A stretch of 64,000 bases of DNA from Shouchella oshimensis (GTDB taxonomy: Bacteria; Bacillota; Bacilli; Bacillales; Bacillaceae_D). Position 1 is the stretch's first letter. Each line of letters starts with the position of its first letter. The translations under genes and the position numbers were made by a program. Shown one piece after another: positions 46,872-56,526 of the stretch. The stretch lies in the NCBI RefSeq assembly GCF_002019765.1, contig NZ_KV917380.1, forward strand, positions 1,168,707 to 1,232,706, read 5' to 3'. Below the pieces are notes generated by a model that ran no database searches, had not been told where the DNA came from, and was given only the letters and a program-made list of their open reading frames with translations.

Positions 46872-47495
46872 ATGTATGGTAATTCAACGTTTAAATGGGC
46901 ATTTCGCCTACTAATGAGTGCATTGTTTATAGGCGCAGTGTTTATGACAATTTTTGTTTTTACTAATGTACCTTTTTCTAAACTTTATGTGCAAGACGTG
47001 GGAGAAAAGACGCTTCATGAACATGATCGATCGATACCAGGGTTAACCGTGCCTACTTATACGTTAATGGAACAAGAATTAGAGACAAGTGACTACCATC
47101 GTGTTCATGTGACAGCGACAGGCTATACTGCTGGTGAAGAATCGACTGGGAAAAATCCAGGAGACCCCGCTTACGGCATTACGTATTCTGGATTGCCAGT
47201 TTTAAGAGATTCTTATTCAACAGTGGCGGCTGATCCCACGGTATTTCCTTTGGGAACCGTATTGTTTATACCTGGATATGGTTATGGCGTTGTAGCTGAT
47301 ACAGGATCGGCTATAAAAGGAACCAAAATTGACTTGTACTATGATTCCATTGAAGATGTCTTTAATGAGTGGGGAAAGAAAGATTTAGATGTTTTTGTAA
47401 TAAAAGAAGGAACTGGAAACATTACACAAGAGGAATTAAACCAATTAAATGAGCGGACTACTATTCATGATTTTAAGCGTACCCGTGAAACCTAA
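46872..47495 (+). CDS. yuiC: 3D-domain protein YuiC
   Basis: A 207-residue protein with one N-terminal membrane helix (about 10-33) and a C-terminal 3D domain (three aspartates) of the muralytic Sps/YuiC type: [38 protein letters not shown]. In this family the domain is a lytic transglycosylase acting on peptidoglycan. The ribosome site GAGGAG fits better to an ATG at 46865, which gives only five codons before a stop; the true start may involve a small sequence change or a restart. Confidence 0.88.
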   Translation: MYGNSTFKWAFRLLMSALFIGAVFMTIFVFTNVPFSKLYVQDVGEKTLHEHDRSIPGLTVPTYTLMEQELETSDYHRVHVTATGYTAGEESTGKNPGDPAYGITYSGLPVLRDSYSTVAADPTVFPLGTVLFIPGYGYGVVADTGSAIKGTKIDLYYDSIEDVFNEWGKKDLDVFVIKEGTGNITQEELNQLNERTTIHDFKRTRET

Positions 47496-47530
47496 AAAAA
47501 CAAGCTCACTGACAGAGCTTGTTTTTTTAT
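47496..47530. terminator. Bidirectional terminator between yuiC and yuiD
   Basis: AAACAAGCTC/GAGCTTGTTT with a seven-base loop and T run, between convergent genes. Confidence 0.88.
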
Positions 47531-48000
47531 ATAGAGCCTAAAAGTGGATAAAGAACAAAGGCGAGAATAATCCCTAGTACCGCCCCAAAGAAAACTTCAA
47601 TTGGTTGGTGTCCAAGCAGTTCTTTTAATTTTTGTTCGTTTTCCTTTTTCGGCCATGTTTTGACTTCTTCAACAAGGCGATTAAAGTCTAATACGAGTTG
47701 ATTTAACACGGTTGCGTGATACCCAGCATGTCTTCTGACACCAGTGGCATCAAACATGACAATAACAGCAAATACGGCTGAAATGGCAAAGAGAGAAGAG
47801 TCTAAACCATGTTCGATTGCAATAGCTGTTGATACCCCTGTTACTGCAGCCGAATGGGAACTCGGCATACCGCCTGTACTCGTTAGAAGCGATAAGTCTA
47901 GCTTACGGGTAGCAATAAATGCGAGAGGAATCTTAATCGCCTGAGCTAATACGATCGCAATTAACGCTGTCCAAAGCGGATAGTTCTGAAAGATTTCCAT
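47527..48000 (-). CDS. yuiD: Divergent PAP2-family protein YuiD (DUF212)
   Basis: A 157-residue membrane protein with about four helices. TSTGGMPSSHSAAVTGVSTA is the PSxxSH motif of PAP2 phosphatases, and GVRRHAGYHA and LGHQPIEVFFGA the later ones. This is the short DUF212 class, whose substrate is not known. Confidence 0.9.
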   Translation of the reverse strand: MEIFQNYPLWTALIAIVLAQAIKIPLAFIATRKLDLSLLTSTGGMPSSHSAAVTGVSTAIAIEHGLDSSLFAISAVFAVIVMFDATGVRRHAGYHATVLNQLVLDFNRLVEEVKTWPKKENEQKLKELLGHQPIEVFFGAVLGIILAFVLYPLLGSI

Positions 48001-48085
48001 AGTGTCTTCCTTTCGCTCTTCTCGTTAATCATAATGAGGCTATTATAGCATACCGAAACGGTGATTGCCCGGCAGTACGATTTGT

Positions 48086-48113
48086 TTGAGACATTTTTTT
48101 TACATGCTATACT
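48086..48113 (+). promoter_or_regulatory. Probable promoter of pepA
   Basis: TTGAGA, 16-base spacer, TATACT, about 25 bases before the pepA ATG. Confidence 0.55.
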
Positions 48114-48139
48114 AGTTTTTAAAGAGAGGAGTTGTAAGG

Positions 48140-49624
48140 ATGTTTAAAGAAAAAGCACAATGGAATGTTGGGCAACTAGACGAGGAAGTGCTCGTATTAG
48201 CCGTTTGGAGTAAAGGTGAGTTTACACAAGGGGTTCAAGCGATTGATCGTGAAATGAATGAACAGTTAACCGAATTGTCAAAGCAGAAAGCGTTTCCTAT
48301 AAAGAAAGGAGAATGTATAGACTTTTTCACACTAGGGACGGTAGGAGCAAAAAAAATCTATGCGGTTTATTTAGGCAAGCAAGGGGAGCTACATAAAGAC
48401 GAATTGCGTCATGCGCTTGGTAACGTTGGATTGAAATTGAAGAAAGAAAAAGTAGGACAAGTTGGGTTTGTTGTCGATAGCTTCTTACAAGGGGGATTAT
48501 CAACGGATGAGGTTGCATTTACCTTTGGAGAAGCCCTTGCGTTAAGTTCTTACGATAAAGTGACGTATAAAGAAAAAAGCAATGAAGTGAAGAAAAACCT
48601 TTCAGCCGTTAGCTTTTACGTAGACGAAGAAGGTTTCACAAAACAGGCAGAGCTTGGATATACATATGGAGAGGGCGCAAACACTGCTCGTCGATTAGTT
48701 AATATTCCTGGAAATTTGTTAACGCCGACAGATCTTGCTCACGAAGCGAAAGTTCTTGCTGAAAAGCATGGGTTCGACTTTCATGTGCTTGAAGAAGATG
48801 AAATGGAATCTCTTGGCATGGGTGCGCTTCTAGCTGTTTCGCAAGGAAGTGATCAAGAAGCGAAAATGATTGTCATGCGCTATAACGGTAATAAAGACAG
48901 CAAAGAAGTAACGGCACTTGTCGGAAAAGGATTAACGTTTGATGCAGGTGGATATTCTCTTAAGCCTGCTGCCAATATGCATACAATGAAAACAGATATG
49001 GGTGGAGCTGGTGCTGTCCTTGGCGCTATGGATATCATTGGTCAAACAAAGCCGAAGCATAATGTTCTTTGTGTCATTCCTTCTAGTGAGAACCTAATCA
49101 ATGGTTCAGCAATGAAGCCTGGTGATGTATTAAGAGCAATGAATGGGAAAACAATAGAAGTACGAAATACAGATGCAGAAGGTCGACTCATTCTTGCAGA
49201 TGGCGTAGCTTATGCTGTACAGCTTGGTGCAACGCGTCTAATTGATGTGGCAACATTGACAGGCGCATGTGTGGTCGCCCTTGGTCATGAGACAACAGGA
49301 GCGGTTACAAATGACACCGAGCTGATGGAACGTGTAAGACGCGCTGGTGAAGAAACAGGTGAACCTGTCTGGGCGTTTCCAAACAGCCAACCTTACAAGG
49401 ATATGCTTAAAACAAGTGATGTTGCCGATTTGAATAACGCTCCTGGTCGAGCTGGTGGAAGCATTACAGCTGGCTTATTTATTGGAGAGTTTGTTGGCAC
49501 TACGCCTTGGGTCCATTTAGATGTTGCTGGCACAGCTTCTAAAGACAAAGGATCATCTCTTGGACCAGCTGGGGCGACGGGTATTATGGCACGAACACTT
49601 GCATGGTTTGTGGCTCATTCATAA
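48140..49624 (+). CDS. pepA: Leucyl aminopeptidase (M17), YuiE
   Basis: A 494-residue cytosolic M17 metallopeptidase releasing N-terminal residues from peptides. Active-site blocks are VGKGLTFDAGGYSLKP (metal and catalytic lysine), KTDMGGAGAVLGAM and NTDAEGRLILADG. It stands alone, with its own promoter and a GAGAGGAG site. Position corresponds to B. subtilis yuiE. Confidence 0.96.
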   Translation: MFKEKAQWNVGQLDEEVLVLAVWSKGEFTQGVQAIDREMNEQLTELSKQKAFPIKKGECIDFFTLGTVGAKKIYAVYLGKQGELHKDELRHALGNVGLKLKKEKVGQVGFVVDSFLQGGLSTDEVAFTFGEALALSSYDKVTYKEKSNEVKKNLSAVSFYVDEEGFTKQAELGYTYGEGANTARRLVNIPGNLLTPTDLAHEAKVLAEKHGFDFHVLEEDEMESLGMGALLAVSQGSDQEAKMIVMRYNGNKDSKEVTALVGKGLTFDAGGYSLKPAANMHTMKTDMGGAGAVLGAMDIIGQTKPKHNVLCVIPSSENLINGSAMKPGDVLRAMNGKTIEVRNTDAEGRLILADGVAYAVQLGATRLIDVATLTGACVVALGHETTGAVTNDTELMERVRRAGEETGEPVWAFPNSQPYKDMLKTSDVADLNNAPGRAGGSITAGLFIGEFVGTTPWVHLDVAGTASKDKGSSLGPAGATGIMARTLAWFVAHS

Positions 49625-49759
49625 AAAGCGATTAACAAATCGTAAACAGATAAATAGAGATTAATACTTGTACCGTCAGAAGCATATCGTTATAATGAAG
49701 GGTATTAATGAGTGGAACCTATTCAAGCAGAACGTTTCTGTATGAGGAAGGGGAACAAA

Positions 49760-50041
49760 ATGATTGATACTGCTTATGTGGAGATAAAGTGTGCACGTGA
49801 GCTTTATGCCGCAAGTCGAAAATATCGAGTCTTTATTAATGATCACTTTGTAGGGTCGTTAAAACGTAGGCAAAAAATGACGATTGAAGTACCAGCAGGA
49901 ACCCATAAACTTTTCGCAACAAATGACGCATCTTTTACGGAGACCCTTGAATTATCCATTCAAGAAGGTGACAAAGTCTCTTATCAGTTAAAAGGGTGTC
50001 GCGATAAATCATTATCTTTTACAAAAATCCTAGCAATATAA
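49760..50041 (+). CDS. Hypothetical protein, 93 residues
   Basis: A 93-residue protein beginning MIDTAYVEIKCARELYAA. The pattern RKYRVFINDHFVGSLKRRQK, then TIEVPAGTHKLFATN, resembles the small beta domains of the PEGA type, in which a short strand pair ends in G..xL and P.G.H. No signal or membrane helix. Start at 49760 has AGGAAGGGG upstream; the longer frame to 49712 (GTG) is not supported. Function unknown. Confidence 0.68.
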   Translation: MIDTAYVEIKCARELYAASRKYRVFINDHFVGSLKRRQKMTIEVPAGTHKLFATNDASFTETLELSIQEGDKVSYQLKGCRDKSLSFTKILAI

Positions 50042-50053
50042 ACAGTATAGAAA

Positions 50054-50088
50054 ACCGAGAGGCTAAATAAGTCTTTCGGTTTTTTTCG
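50054..50088 (+). terminator. Intrinsic terminator after the 93-residue gene
   Basis: AACCGA/TCGGTT outer stem with an imperfect inner part, followed by a T tract. Confidence 0.75.
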
Positions 50089-50090
50089 TC

Positions 50091-50120
50091 TTGACAAAAG
50101 AATGGAAAGGGTGATAAATT
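50091..50120 (+). promoter_or_regulatory. Promoter of yuiF
   Basis: A perfect TTGACA, 18-base spacer and TAAATT, 44 bases before the yuiF start. Confidence 0.6.
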
Positions 50121-50163
50121 AGACAAATGTTTTAGTGATTTATCAGACTAAAGGATGATGGTT

Positions 50164-51489
50164 ATGAATGCAGTGATTATTGCAGTACTTTTAATGATTA
50201 TACTCAGTTTAGCCCGGGTGCATGTTGTCCTAGCTATTACACTTTCAGCTTTAATTGGGGGGCTTATAGGTGGATTAGGATTTTCAGATACAGTTGAAAT
50301 ATATGGAAGTGGACTTGGCGGAAACGCCGAGATTGCTTTTAGCTATGTACTACTTGGCGCATTTGCAATTGGACTATCTAGAACTGGTTTGCCAGACTTC
50401 CTAGTAGATCGTTTGCAATTATGGATGAAGCGTAAAGGGGACCGTGATCGTGATACATTAACAAGAATGTTATTGTTTCTTATGCTACTTGTAGTAGCTT
50501 GTATGTCCCAAAACGCCGTGCCAGTTCACATTGCATTTATTCCTATTCTAATACCACCTATCTTACTTATTCTCAATCGTTTAGAGGTGGATCGCCGGTT
50601 AATTGCTTGCATCTTAACCTTTGGGTTAACAGCTCCATACATGTTATTGCCTTATGGGTTCGGTCAGATTTTTCATAAGACAATAGCAGATAATATGGAA
50701 GCAAGTGGACTCTCAATTAATATTGATTTAATTCCTGAAGCCATGCTTTTACCAACAATCAGTACATTCATTGGTTTACTTGTGGCTGTATTTATTACGT
50801 ACCGCCAGCGACGTATCTATAAAGATGTACCATTATCTGAAGAAAACCATGACGAAACGAAAAGCTATAGCGTAACGTCACTATCATTAGCCGTTTTTGC
50901 TGTTGTGGTGACAGTCATCGTTCAGAGCTTCTATCGCGATTCAATGATTCCAGCTGCTTTAGCTGGCTTACTCGTACTATTTGTTTCTGGTGCTGTTAAA
51001 ATGAAAAAAACCGATGAAGTAATGTCTGAAGGCATTAAAATGATGGGTTTTATTGGGTTTGTTATGTTAGCCGCAGCTGGGTTTGCAGCTGTTATTCGTG
51101 AAACTGGGCATGTGGAAAGTTTAGTGACAAATGTAGCAGGTATGATTAATGGGAACCAAGTGATTGCCGTTCTTCTTATGATGGTAGTAGGTTTAATCAT
51201 TACGTTAGGTATCGGTTCTTCCTTTTCGACCATCCCCATTATTACAACGCTTTTTGTGCCTCTCGGCTTAGAGGTGGGGTTATCGACACTAGCTATTATT
51301 TCTATAATTGGATCAGCTGGAGCCATTGGCGATGCTGGGGCACCTGCTTCCGACTCGACGTTAGGACCGACTGCAGGGTTAAATGCAGATGGACAACATG
51401 ATCATATATGGGATACATGTGTTCCTACTTTTCTTCATTTAACGGTACCTCTCTTCTTTGTTGGCTGTATTGCAGCTTTAATTTTATAA
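50164..51489 (+). CDS. yuiF: Na+/H+ antiporter-family protein YuiF
   Basis: A 441-residue membrane protein with about eleven helices, of the NhaC/GntP-related ion transporter group (YuiF). Glycine-rich ends such as SALIGGLIGGLGFSDTVEIYG and AGAIGDAGAPASDSTLGPTAG are conserved. Three ATGs lie near the start; 50164 is best spaced after AAAGG, 50155 and 50158 are alternatives. Ion or metabolite transported is not evident, possibly histidine or another amino acid with sodium. Confidence 0.82.
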   Translation: MNAVIIAVLLMIILSLARVHVVLAITLSALIGGLIGGLGFSDTVEIYGSGLGGNAEIAFSYVLLGAFAIGLSRTGLPDFLVDRLQLWMKRKGDRDRDTLTRMLLFLMLLVVACMSQNAVPVHIAFIPILIPPILLILNRLEVDRRLIACILTFGLTAPYMLLPYGFGQIFHKTIADNMEASGLSINIDLIPEAMLLPTISTFIGLLVAVFITYRQRRIYKDVPLSEENHDETKSYSVTSLSLAVFAVVVTVIVQSFYRDSMIPAALAGLLVLFVSGAVKMKKTDEVMSEGIKMMGFIGFVMLAAAGFAAVIRETGHVESLVTNVAGMINGNQVIAVLLMMVVGLIITLGIGSSFSTIPIITTLFVPLGLEVGLSTLAIISIIGSAGAIGDAGAPASDSTLGPTAGLNADGQHDHIWDTCVPTFLHLTVPLFFVGCIAALIL

Positions 51490-51530
51490 AAAAACAAAAC
51501 GCAGTCAGCGACTGCGTTTTGTTTTATTTT
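51487..51530. terminator. Bidirectional terminator between yuiF and hbs
   Basis: AAAACGCAGTC/GACTGCGTTTT with a three-base loop, flanked by A and T tracts. Confidence 0.9.
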
Positions 51531-51796
51531 ACAGCGTCTTTAAGCTGTTTACCGGCTTTAAAAGCAGGTGTTTTCGTTGCAGAGATATCAATTTCTTCTC
51601 CCGTTTGTGGATTACGTCCTTTTCGAGCGGCACGTTCGCGAACCTCGAAGTTTCCAAACCCAATTAGCTGAACGGTTTCGCCTTTTCCTAATGACTCGGC
51701 AATTAAATCGAACATACTGTTAACCGCTGTTGTTGCATCTTTTTTAGAGAGCTCTGCTCGCTCCGCAAGTGAGTTAATTAATTCTGTTTTATTCAT
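51524..51796 (-). CDS. hbs: DNA-binding protein HU
   Basis: A 90-residue HU protein starting [39 protein letters not shown] is the DNA-binding beta arm signature. HU coats and bends the chromosome. AAGGAG lies before ATG 51796; the frame extends nine bases upstream without purpose. It is probably a second HU paralogue, because the main hbs gene of Bacillus lies in another neighbourhood (near folE/mtrB). Confidence 0.93.
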   Translation of the reverse strand: MNKTELINSLAERAELSKKDATTAVNSMFDLIAESLGKGETVQLIGFGNFEVRERAARKGRNPQTGEEIDISATKTPAFKAGKQLKDAVK

Positions 51797-51866
51797 AACG
51801 AACACTCCTTAAAACGTATAAGTTAATTACTGGTACCATCATGCCCAGCTGACATAAGTTTATACA

Positions 51867-52691
51867 TTATCCCTCGTTTTTTTTCTTCATTTGATGGAGA
51901 GTGGCATTAATTTCAGCACCAATAATTAAAATAACCCCTGTTAAAAAGAACCAAAACATTAAAATGATCACACCAGCTAATGGTCCGTATGTACTCTCAA
52001 AGTTGGTGAAATCATTTACATAAAGAGAAAAGAAAAACGAGATAAGCAGCCACGCTATTGTGGCAACAACAGCGCCTGGAAGACCATCTTTTAATTGCAG
52101 CCTTTTATTCGGTGCAATACGGTAGAGTACCATAAGGGAAAAAATCATCACAATAACAGCGACAACCCAACGAAGGTTATTCAAGATAGCGATTAATTCA
52201 GATGGAACAGATAAAAAATTCTCCAAGAAATCTAGAATAAGGCTGCCAAATACAGGTAGCGCAAGGGTAATAATGATAACGATAACCATTGCGACTGTAA
52301 GGATGATCGCGGTTCCTCTTAAGCGTAAGAAATGGCGCGTTTCCTCGATATTGTACGCCCGATTAACAGAGCGAATAAAAGAATTAATGGCATTTGATGC
52401 AGACCAAAGTGTGCCAATGATGCCGATAGAAAACAAACCAACTTGTGGCTCGCCAATGGTGTTCAACACAATCTCACTAAAGGTAATGCCAATTTCACCA
52501 GGAAAGAATTCCGTGATCATTTCGGAAACTTGATCATTGTCAATGTCAAAAAAAGATACGCCAGCTAATACAAAAATCATTAAAGGAAATATGGCGAGTA
52601 AAAAATAAAAAGACAGAGTGGCGGCTAAGTCGGGAATCGGATCCTTTTTAATTTGTTCCATTAATTTTTTTAAAAAAAGCTTAACATTCAT
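51867..52691 (-). CDS. YihY/BrkB-family membrane protein
   Basis: A 274-residue protein with about six membrane helices. LAATLSFYFLLAIFPLMIF and TLWSASNAINSFIRSVNRAYN are diagnostic for the YihY/BrkB family (former ribonuclease BN label was an error). AGGAGG precedes the ATG. Function not known. Confidence 0.9.
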   Translation of the reverse strand: MNVKLFLKKLMEQIKKDPIPDLAATLSFYFLLAIFPLMIFVLAGVSFFDIDNDQVSEMITEFFPGEIGITFSEIVLNTIGEPQVGLFSIGIIGTLWSASNAINSFIRSVNRAYNIEETRHFLRLRGTAIILTVAMVIVIIITLALPVFGSLILDFLENFLSVPSELIAILNNLRWVVAVIVMIFSLMVLYRIAPNKRLQLKDGLPGAVVATIAWLLISFFFSLYVNDFTNFESTYGPLAGVIILMFWFFLTGVILIIGAEINATLHQMKKKNEG

Positions 52692-52812
52692 TCGTTCCTC
52701 CTAAAAGATCAATCCCCTAATAAATTTATTTTAGATAAAATCCATCAAAGCTTCGACAGGACAGACTGCTATCCTTTATACTATAAACGAATACGAAAGG
52801 AGAGTGTAGCAA

Positions 52813-53283
52813 ATGCCATCAGTAGAAAGCTTTGAGCTCGATCATACAATCGTAAAGGCGCCATACGTTCGACATTGCGGAACACACAAAATCGGAACGG
52901 ATGGGGAAGTGAATAAATTCGATATTCGATTTTGTCAGCCAAACAAAGACGCACTTAAACCTGACGTCATTCATACTTTGGAACACTTACTAGCCATTAA
53001 CATTCGTCGATTTTCTGAGGACTATCATCATTTTGATGTAATTGATATTTCTCCGATGGGCTGCCAAACTGGCTATTACCTTATTATGAGTGGAACACCA
53101 ACTGTAGCTGAGATTATTGATGTTCTCGAAAAGACTATGACTTATTCTCTTCAAACAGAACAAGTTCCTGCTGCAACTGAAAAAGAGTGTGGTCAGGCAG
53201 TTCTGCATGATCTAGAAGGAACAAAAGAAAGAATGCGGAAATGGCTTGCAGAAGATAAAGAAAAGCTGAAGCAGGTTTTTTAA
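52813..53283 (+). CDS. luxS: S-ribosylhomocysteine lyase LuxS
   Basis: A 156-residue iron/zinc enzyme splitting S-ribosylhomocysteine to homocysteine and DPD, the AI-2 precursor. Metal ligands are H54 and H58 in HTLEH and C126 in EKECGQ, with catalytic C84 in MGCQTG. It recycles the methyl-cycle products linked to methionine taken up by MetNPQ. Confidence 0.97.
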   Translation: MPSVESFELDHTIVKAPYVRHCGTHKIGTDGEVNKFDIRFCQPNKDALKPDVIHTLEHLLAINIRRFSEDYHHFDVIDISPMGCQTGYYLIMSGTPTVAEIIDVLEKTMTYSLQTEQVPAATEKECGQAVLHDLEGTKERMRKWLAEDKEKLKQVF

Positions 53284-53307
53284 ATGCCGTTCAGAAAGTA
53301 TTCGAAA

Positions 53308-53339
53308 AGCGCTAACGTTTAGTTTGCGCTTTTTTTCTA
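53308..53339. terminator. Bidirectional terminator after luxS
   Basis: AAAAGCGC and GCGCTTTTTTT arms with an imperfect loop, between convergent genes. Confidence 0.75.
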
Positions 53340-53885
53340 TTTCTTTAACCATATTTGAATGGGTCGTACGTCTGCTTTTAAAATGTGTTCAAAATGATGG
53401 AGGGCAACATGGGTGTCTTTTTGTGTAAAGCTAGCAATGCCATCTTGAGGAATAACGAGGGTATACTCAAGTGTGTAGGCATCATTCGCTGTAAATTGTA
53501 CACACATATTACCGACAATGCCTGTTAAGACGAGGGTGTGGACCTCAAGATGTTCTAATAATAAGTGAAGTGGTGTGTTAAAAAAACCAGAGTACTTCGG
53601 CTTAATGATAGAATAATCCTCTTCAGTTGGTTCGAGGCGAGCGGCAATGGAAGCGCCCAACTCATTGCTTGTTTTAATGTCGTAAACAAGTTGGTTAAAG
53701 TCAGATTGCCATTTACCGTAGTTGTCATTAACGTACAGAATTGGGCAACCCCGAGCTTTCATTGCATCTTTTAGTAAGGCGATCTTGTCAGCGATCTCTT
53801 TTGTCTGTGGATAGATATCTTCTCCATGCTCAAACGAGAGCGGATTAATCATATCAATAATAAGTAAGGCAGTCTGTTTATCCAT
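53337..53885 (-). CDS. Isochorismatase-family cysteine hydrolase
   Basis: A 182-residue hydrolase with the D-K-C triad of the family: aspartate in LLIIDMINPL, lysine in IIKPKYSGFF and cysteine in GIVGNMCVQFTANDAY. ATG 53885 is preferred over a GTG 12 bases upstream that touches the ribosome site. Nicotinamidase or other amide hydrolase activity is possible; the substrate is not determined by sequence. Confidence 0.88.
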   Translation of the reverse strand: MDKQTALLIIDMINPLSFEHGEDIYPQTKEIADKIALLKDAMKARGCPILYVNDNYGKWQSDFNQLVYDIKTSNELGASIAARLEPTEEDYSIIKPKYSGFFNTPLHLLLEHLEVHTLVLTGIVGNMCVQFTANDAYTLEYTLVIPQDGIASFTQKDTHVALHHFEHILKADVRPIQIWLKK

Positions 53886-54014
53886 TGTTGTGTACACTCC
53901 TAAAGGATCCCTTAATTTTAAACAAGAGATTGGGAAATTCCTGTGTTATGATTAGGATAAACAAACAATGTATAATTACTCTTTAGGAGAAGGATTTGGC
54001 GAGGAGAGATGGCT

Positions 54015-54512
54015 ATGTTTGATAAAAAATCAATTGAAATTTTGCAAATTATAGAAGCAAATGGTCGAATCGATTCAGAGAAAATCGCAAAGATGGTTGA
54101 TTTGACTGCGAAAGAAGTCGATTCGTACATTGAAGAATTAGAAAACAATAACGTAATTTTAAGTTACTCGGCAGTTGTAAATTGGGCAAAGCTTCCAGTC
54201 CAAGAAGCAGTCACAGCGATGATTGATGTGAAAGTCGCGCCTAAACGAGGCGTCGGATTTGATGAAGTTGCTGAGCGAATTTATCGCTTTCCAGAAGTGA
54301 AGGCTCTTTATTTAATGTCAGGAGCCTATGACTTATCAGTCGTTGTGGAAGGAAAGACTATGCAAGAAACGGCTCGTTTTGTTTCAGAACGCTTGTCTAC
54401 AATTGATTCGGTTTTATCAACCACAACGCACTTTCAGTTGAAAACCTACAAACATGATGGCGTCATCTTTAAAGAACCTGAAGAAGACCGTAGAATTGTG
54501 GTGACACCGTAA
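54015..54512 (+). CDS. yugG: Lrp/AsnC-family regulator YugG
   Basis: A 165-residue Lrp/AsnC regulator with an N-terminal winged helix (KSIEILQIIEANGRIDSEK...) and a C-terminal RAM effector domain (VTAMIDVKVAP, ALYLMSGAYDLSVVVEG). GAGGAG favours ATG 54015; the one six bases earlier is too close. Its stop shares a base with the aminotransferase start (TAATG), suggesting it controls that gene. Confidence 0.9.
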   Translation: MFDKKSIEILQIIEANGRIDSEKIAKMVDLTAKEVDSYIEELENNNVILSYSAVVNWAKLPVQEAVTAMIDVKVAPKRGVGFDEVAERIYRFPEVKALYLMSGAYDLSVVVEGKTMQETARFVSERLSTIDSVLSTTTHFQLKTYKHDGVIFKEPEEDRRIVVTP

Positions 54513-55705
54513 TGAAACATACTGTTATAAAAAAAGAGCGCTTATCACAAAAGGCATCAAGTATCCAGCCTTCAGGCATTCGACGTTTTTTTGATTTGGC
54601 ATCTAAAATGGACAATATTATTTCCCTAGGCGTTGGTGAACCTGATTTTGTCACGCCATGGAATGTACGTGAAGCAAGCATTTCCTCCTTGGAAAGAGGA
54701 TTTACCGCTTATACAGCAAACGCTGGCCTACCGGAACTTCGACAGGCGATTTCGCATTATATGGAGCAGCGTTATCGTGTTCACTATAACCCAGAAGAAG
54801 AAATTCTTGTAACGGTTGGTGCAAGTGAAGCCATTGATATTGGGATGAGGGCGATTTTAGACCCTGGTGATGAAGTCATTATTGTGGAACCGACGTTTGT
54901 CTCTTATGCGCCGCTCGTAACCCTTGCTGGTGGAGTTCCTATCCCGGTAGGAACGAACGCAGAAAATCATTTTGAAGTGAATCCTGCTGATATTGAAAAA
55001 GTAATCACCGAAAAAACGAAGGCCATTATGATTTGTTACCCGAATAACCCGACTGGTGCTTCCTTAAATAGAAGAAAGTTAGAACAAATTGCTGCAATCA
55101 TTCAGAAGCATAACTTACTTGTATTTTCAGATGAGATTTACTCTGAACTATCATACGACGATGAGCACACATGCTTTTCAGAATTACCAGGTATGAAAGA
55201 GCAAACGATTGTGATCAATGGGTTTTCAAAAGCATTCGCAATGACAGGATGGAGACTTGGTTTTGTTCTTGCGCCTCCTGATCTACTGCAAGCTATGCTC
55301 AAAATTCACCAATATAGCTTAATGTGCGCGCCGACGATGGCACAGTATGGAGCGTTAGAGGCATTACTACACGGTATGGAAGATGTAGAGAAAATGAAGT
55401 TGTCCTATCAACAGAGACGGAACTATTTTGTGAAAACCGCTAATGAGATTGGCTTGCCGTGTCATAAACCGAGTGGTGCTTTTTATGCATTTCCATCCAT
55501 AAAACATACTGGCTTATCTTCTGAAGCATTTGCGGAAAAGCTACTTTTAGAAGAACGGGTAGCTGTGGTTCCTGGTGCTGTATTTGGTGAAGGTGGTGAA
55601 GGGCATATTCGCTGTTCATACGCTACATCGCTAAAGAATTTAGAAGAGGCTCTTAATCGGATTGGACGTTTTCTGAAAAAACATGACTGGCAAAAGAGAA
55701 CATAA
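54512..55705 (+). CDS. yugH: Class I/II aminotransferase YugH
   Basis: A 397-residue PLP aminotransferase of the aspartate aminotransferase Ib type. The PLP lysine is K240 in INGFSKAFAMTGWRLGF, with YPNNPTGASL and FSDEIYSELSY around the cofactor. Coupled to the Lrp-type gene yugG, as in B. subtilis. Probably transaminates an amino acid to a keto acid; exact substrate unknown. Confidence 0.93.
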   Translation: MKHTVIKKERLSQKASSIQPSGIRRFFDLASKMDNIISLGVGEPDFVTPWNVREASISSLERGFTAYTANAGLPELRQAISHYMEQRYRVHYNPEEEILVTVGASEAIDIGMRAILDPGDEVIIVEPTFVSYAPLVTLAGGVPIPVGTNAENHFEVNPADIEKVITEKTKAIMICYPNNPTGASLNRRKLEQIAAIIQKHNLLVFSDEIYSELSYDDEHTCFSELPGMKEQTIVINGFSKAFAMTGWRLGFVLAPPDLLQAMLKIHQYSLMCAPTMAQYGALEALLHGMEDVEKMKLSYQQRRNYFVKTANEIGLPCHKPSGAFYAFPSIKHTGLSSEAFAEKLLLEERVAVVPGAVFGEGGEGHIRCSYATSLKNLEEALNRIGRFLKKHDWQKRT

Positions 55706-55732
55706 AGTTTTTTTTAGAAAGGATCGTAATAT

Positions 55733-56512
55733 ATGAGTACACTTCGACAACAAAACCCATTAATACATTGTATGACAAACCTAGTTGTAACAAATTTCAC
55801 TGCCAATGGACTTCTTGCTATCGGTGCTTCTCCAGTAATGGCTTACGCAAAAGAAGAGACACATGAAATGGCAGAAGCGGCAGATGCACTTCTGTTAAAT
55901 ATTGGCACGCCGTCTGAAACTGTTGTTGAGTCAATGATTCATGCTGGTCAAGCAGCGAATAAAAAAGGTACACCTGTTATTCTTGATCCTGTTGGTGCTG
56001 GAGCGACATCGTTTCGAAATGAAATGATTGCTCGGATTTTACAGCACGTGGATATTACCCTTATTAGGGGAAATGCAGGAGAAATAGCAGCGATTTTAGG
56101 AGAGGTGGGGACTGTTAAAGGGGTCGATGCACAAATTAAAACAGACCCGGTTGTCCTCGCAAAACGTGCAGCAGAGGAATTAAAGACACTGATCGTTGTA
56201 ACAGGTGAGCAAGATGTTGTGACGGATGGGTCCCGTACGGTTACGATAAAAAACGGGCATGAGTGGTTAACACGTGTAGTCGGAACCGGATGTTTATTAG
56301 GTGGTGTCCTGGCGGCTTATTTAGCTATAAATAGGGACGACAAGATTAAAGCGGCAGCAGAAGGTCTTGCTTATTATGGGGTCGCCGCAGAACGTGCCTA
56401 TGCAAAAGCAAGTGATCGAGGCGTTGCTTCTTTTCAGTTGGAATTTTTAGATGCATTAAGCACGTTATCAGAAGAAGAAGCAGAATCGTTTTACCGAATG
56501 GAATGGCTATAA
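55733..56512 (+). CDS. thiM: Hydroxyethylthiazole kinase ThiM
   Basis: A 259-residue thiamine salvage kinase phosphorylating hydroxyethylthiazole. NPLIHCMTNLVVTNFTANGL, AIGASPVMAYA, VILDPVGAGATSFR and VVGTGCLLGGVLAAYL (ATP anion hole) are present. The N-terminus is short compared with the 272-residue B. subtilis enzyme. No thiE, thiD or TPP riboswitch is next to it. Confidence 0.95.
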   Translation: MSTLRQQNPLIHCMTNLVVTNFTANGLLAIGASPVMAYAKEETHEMAEAADALLLNIGTPSETVVESMIHAGQAANKKGTPVILDPVGAGATSFRNEMIARILQHVDITLIRGNAGEIAAILGEVGTVKGVDAQIKTDPVVLAKRAAEELKTLIVVTGEQDVVTDGSRTVTIKNGHEWLTRVVGTGCLLGGVLAAYLAINRDDKIKAAAEGLAYYGVAAERAYAKASDRGVASFQLEFLDALSTLSEEEAESFYRMEWL

Positions 56513-56526
56513 AAGAGGAGTTAAGT

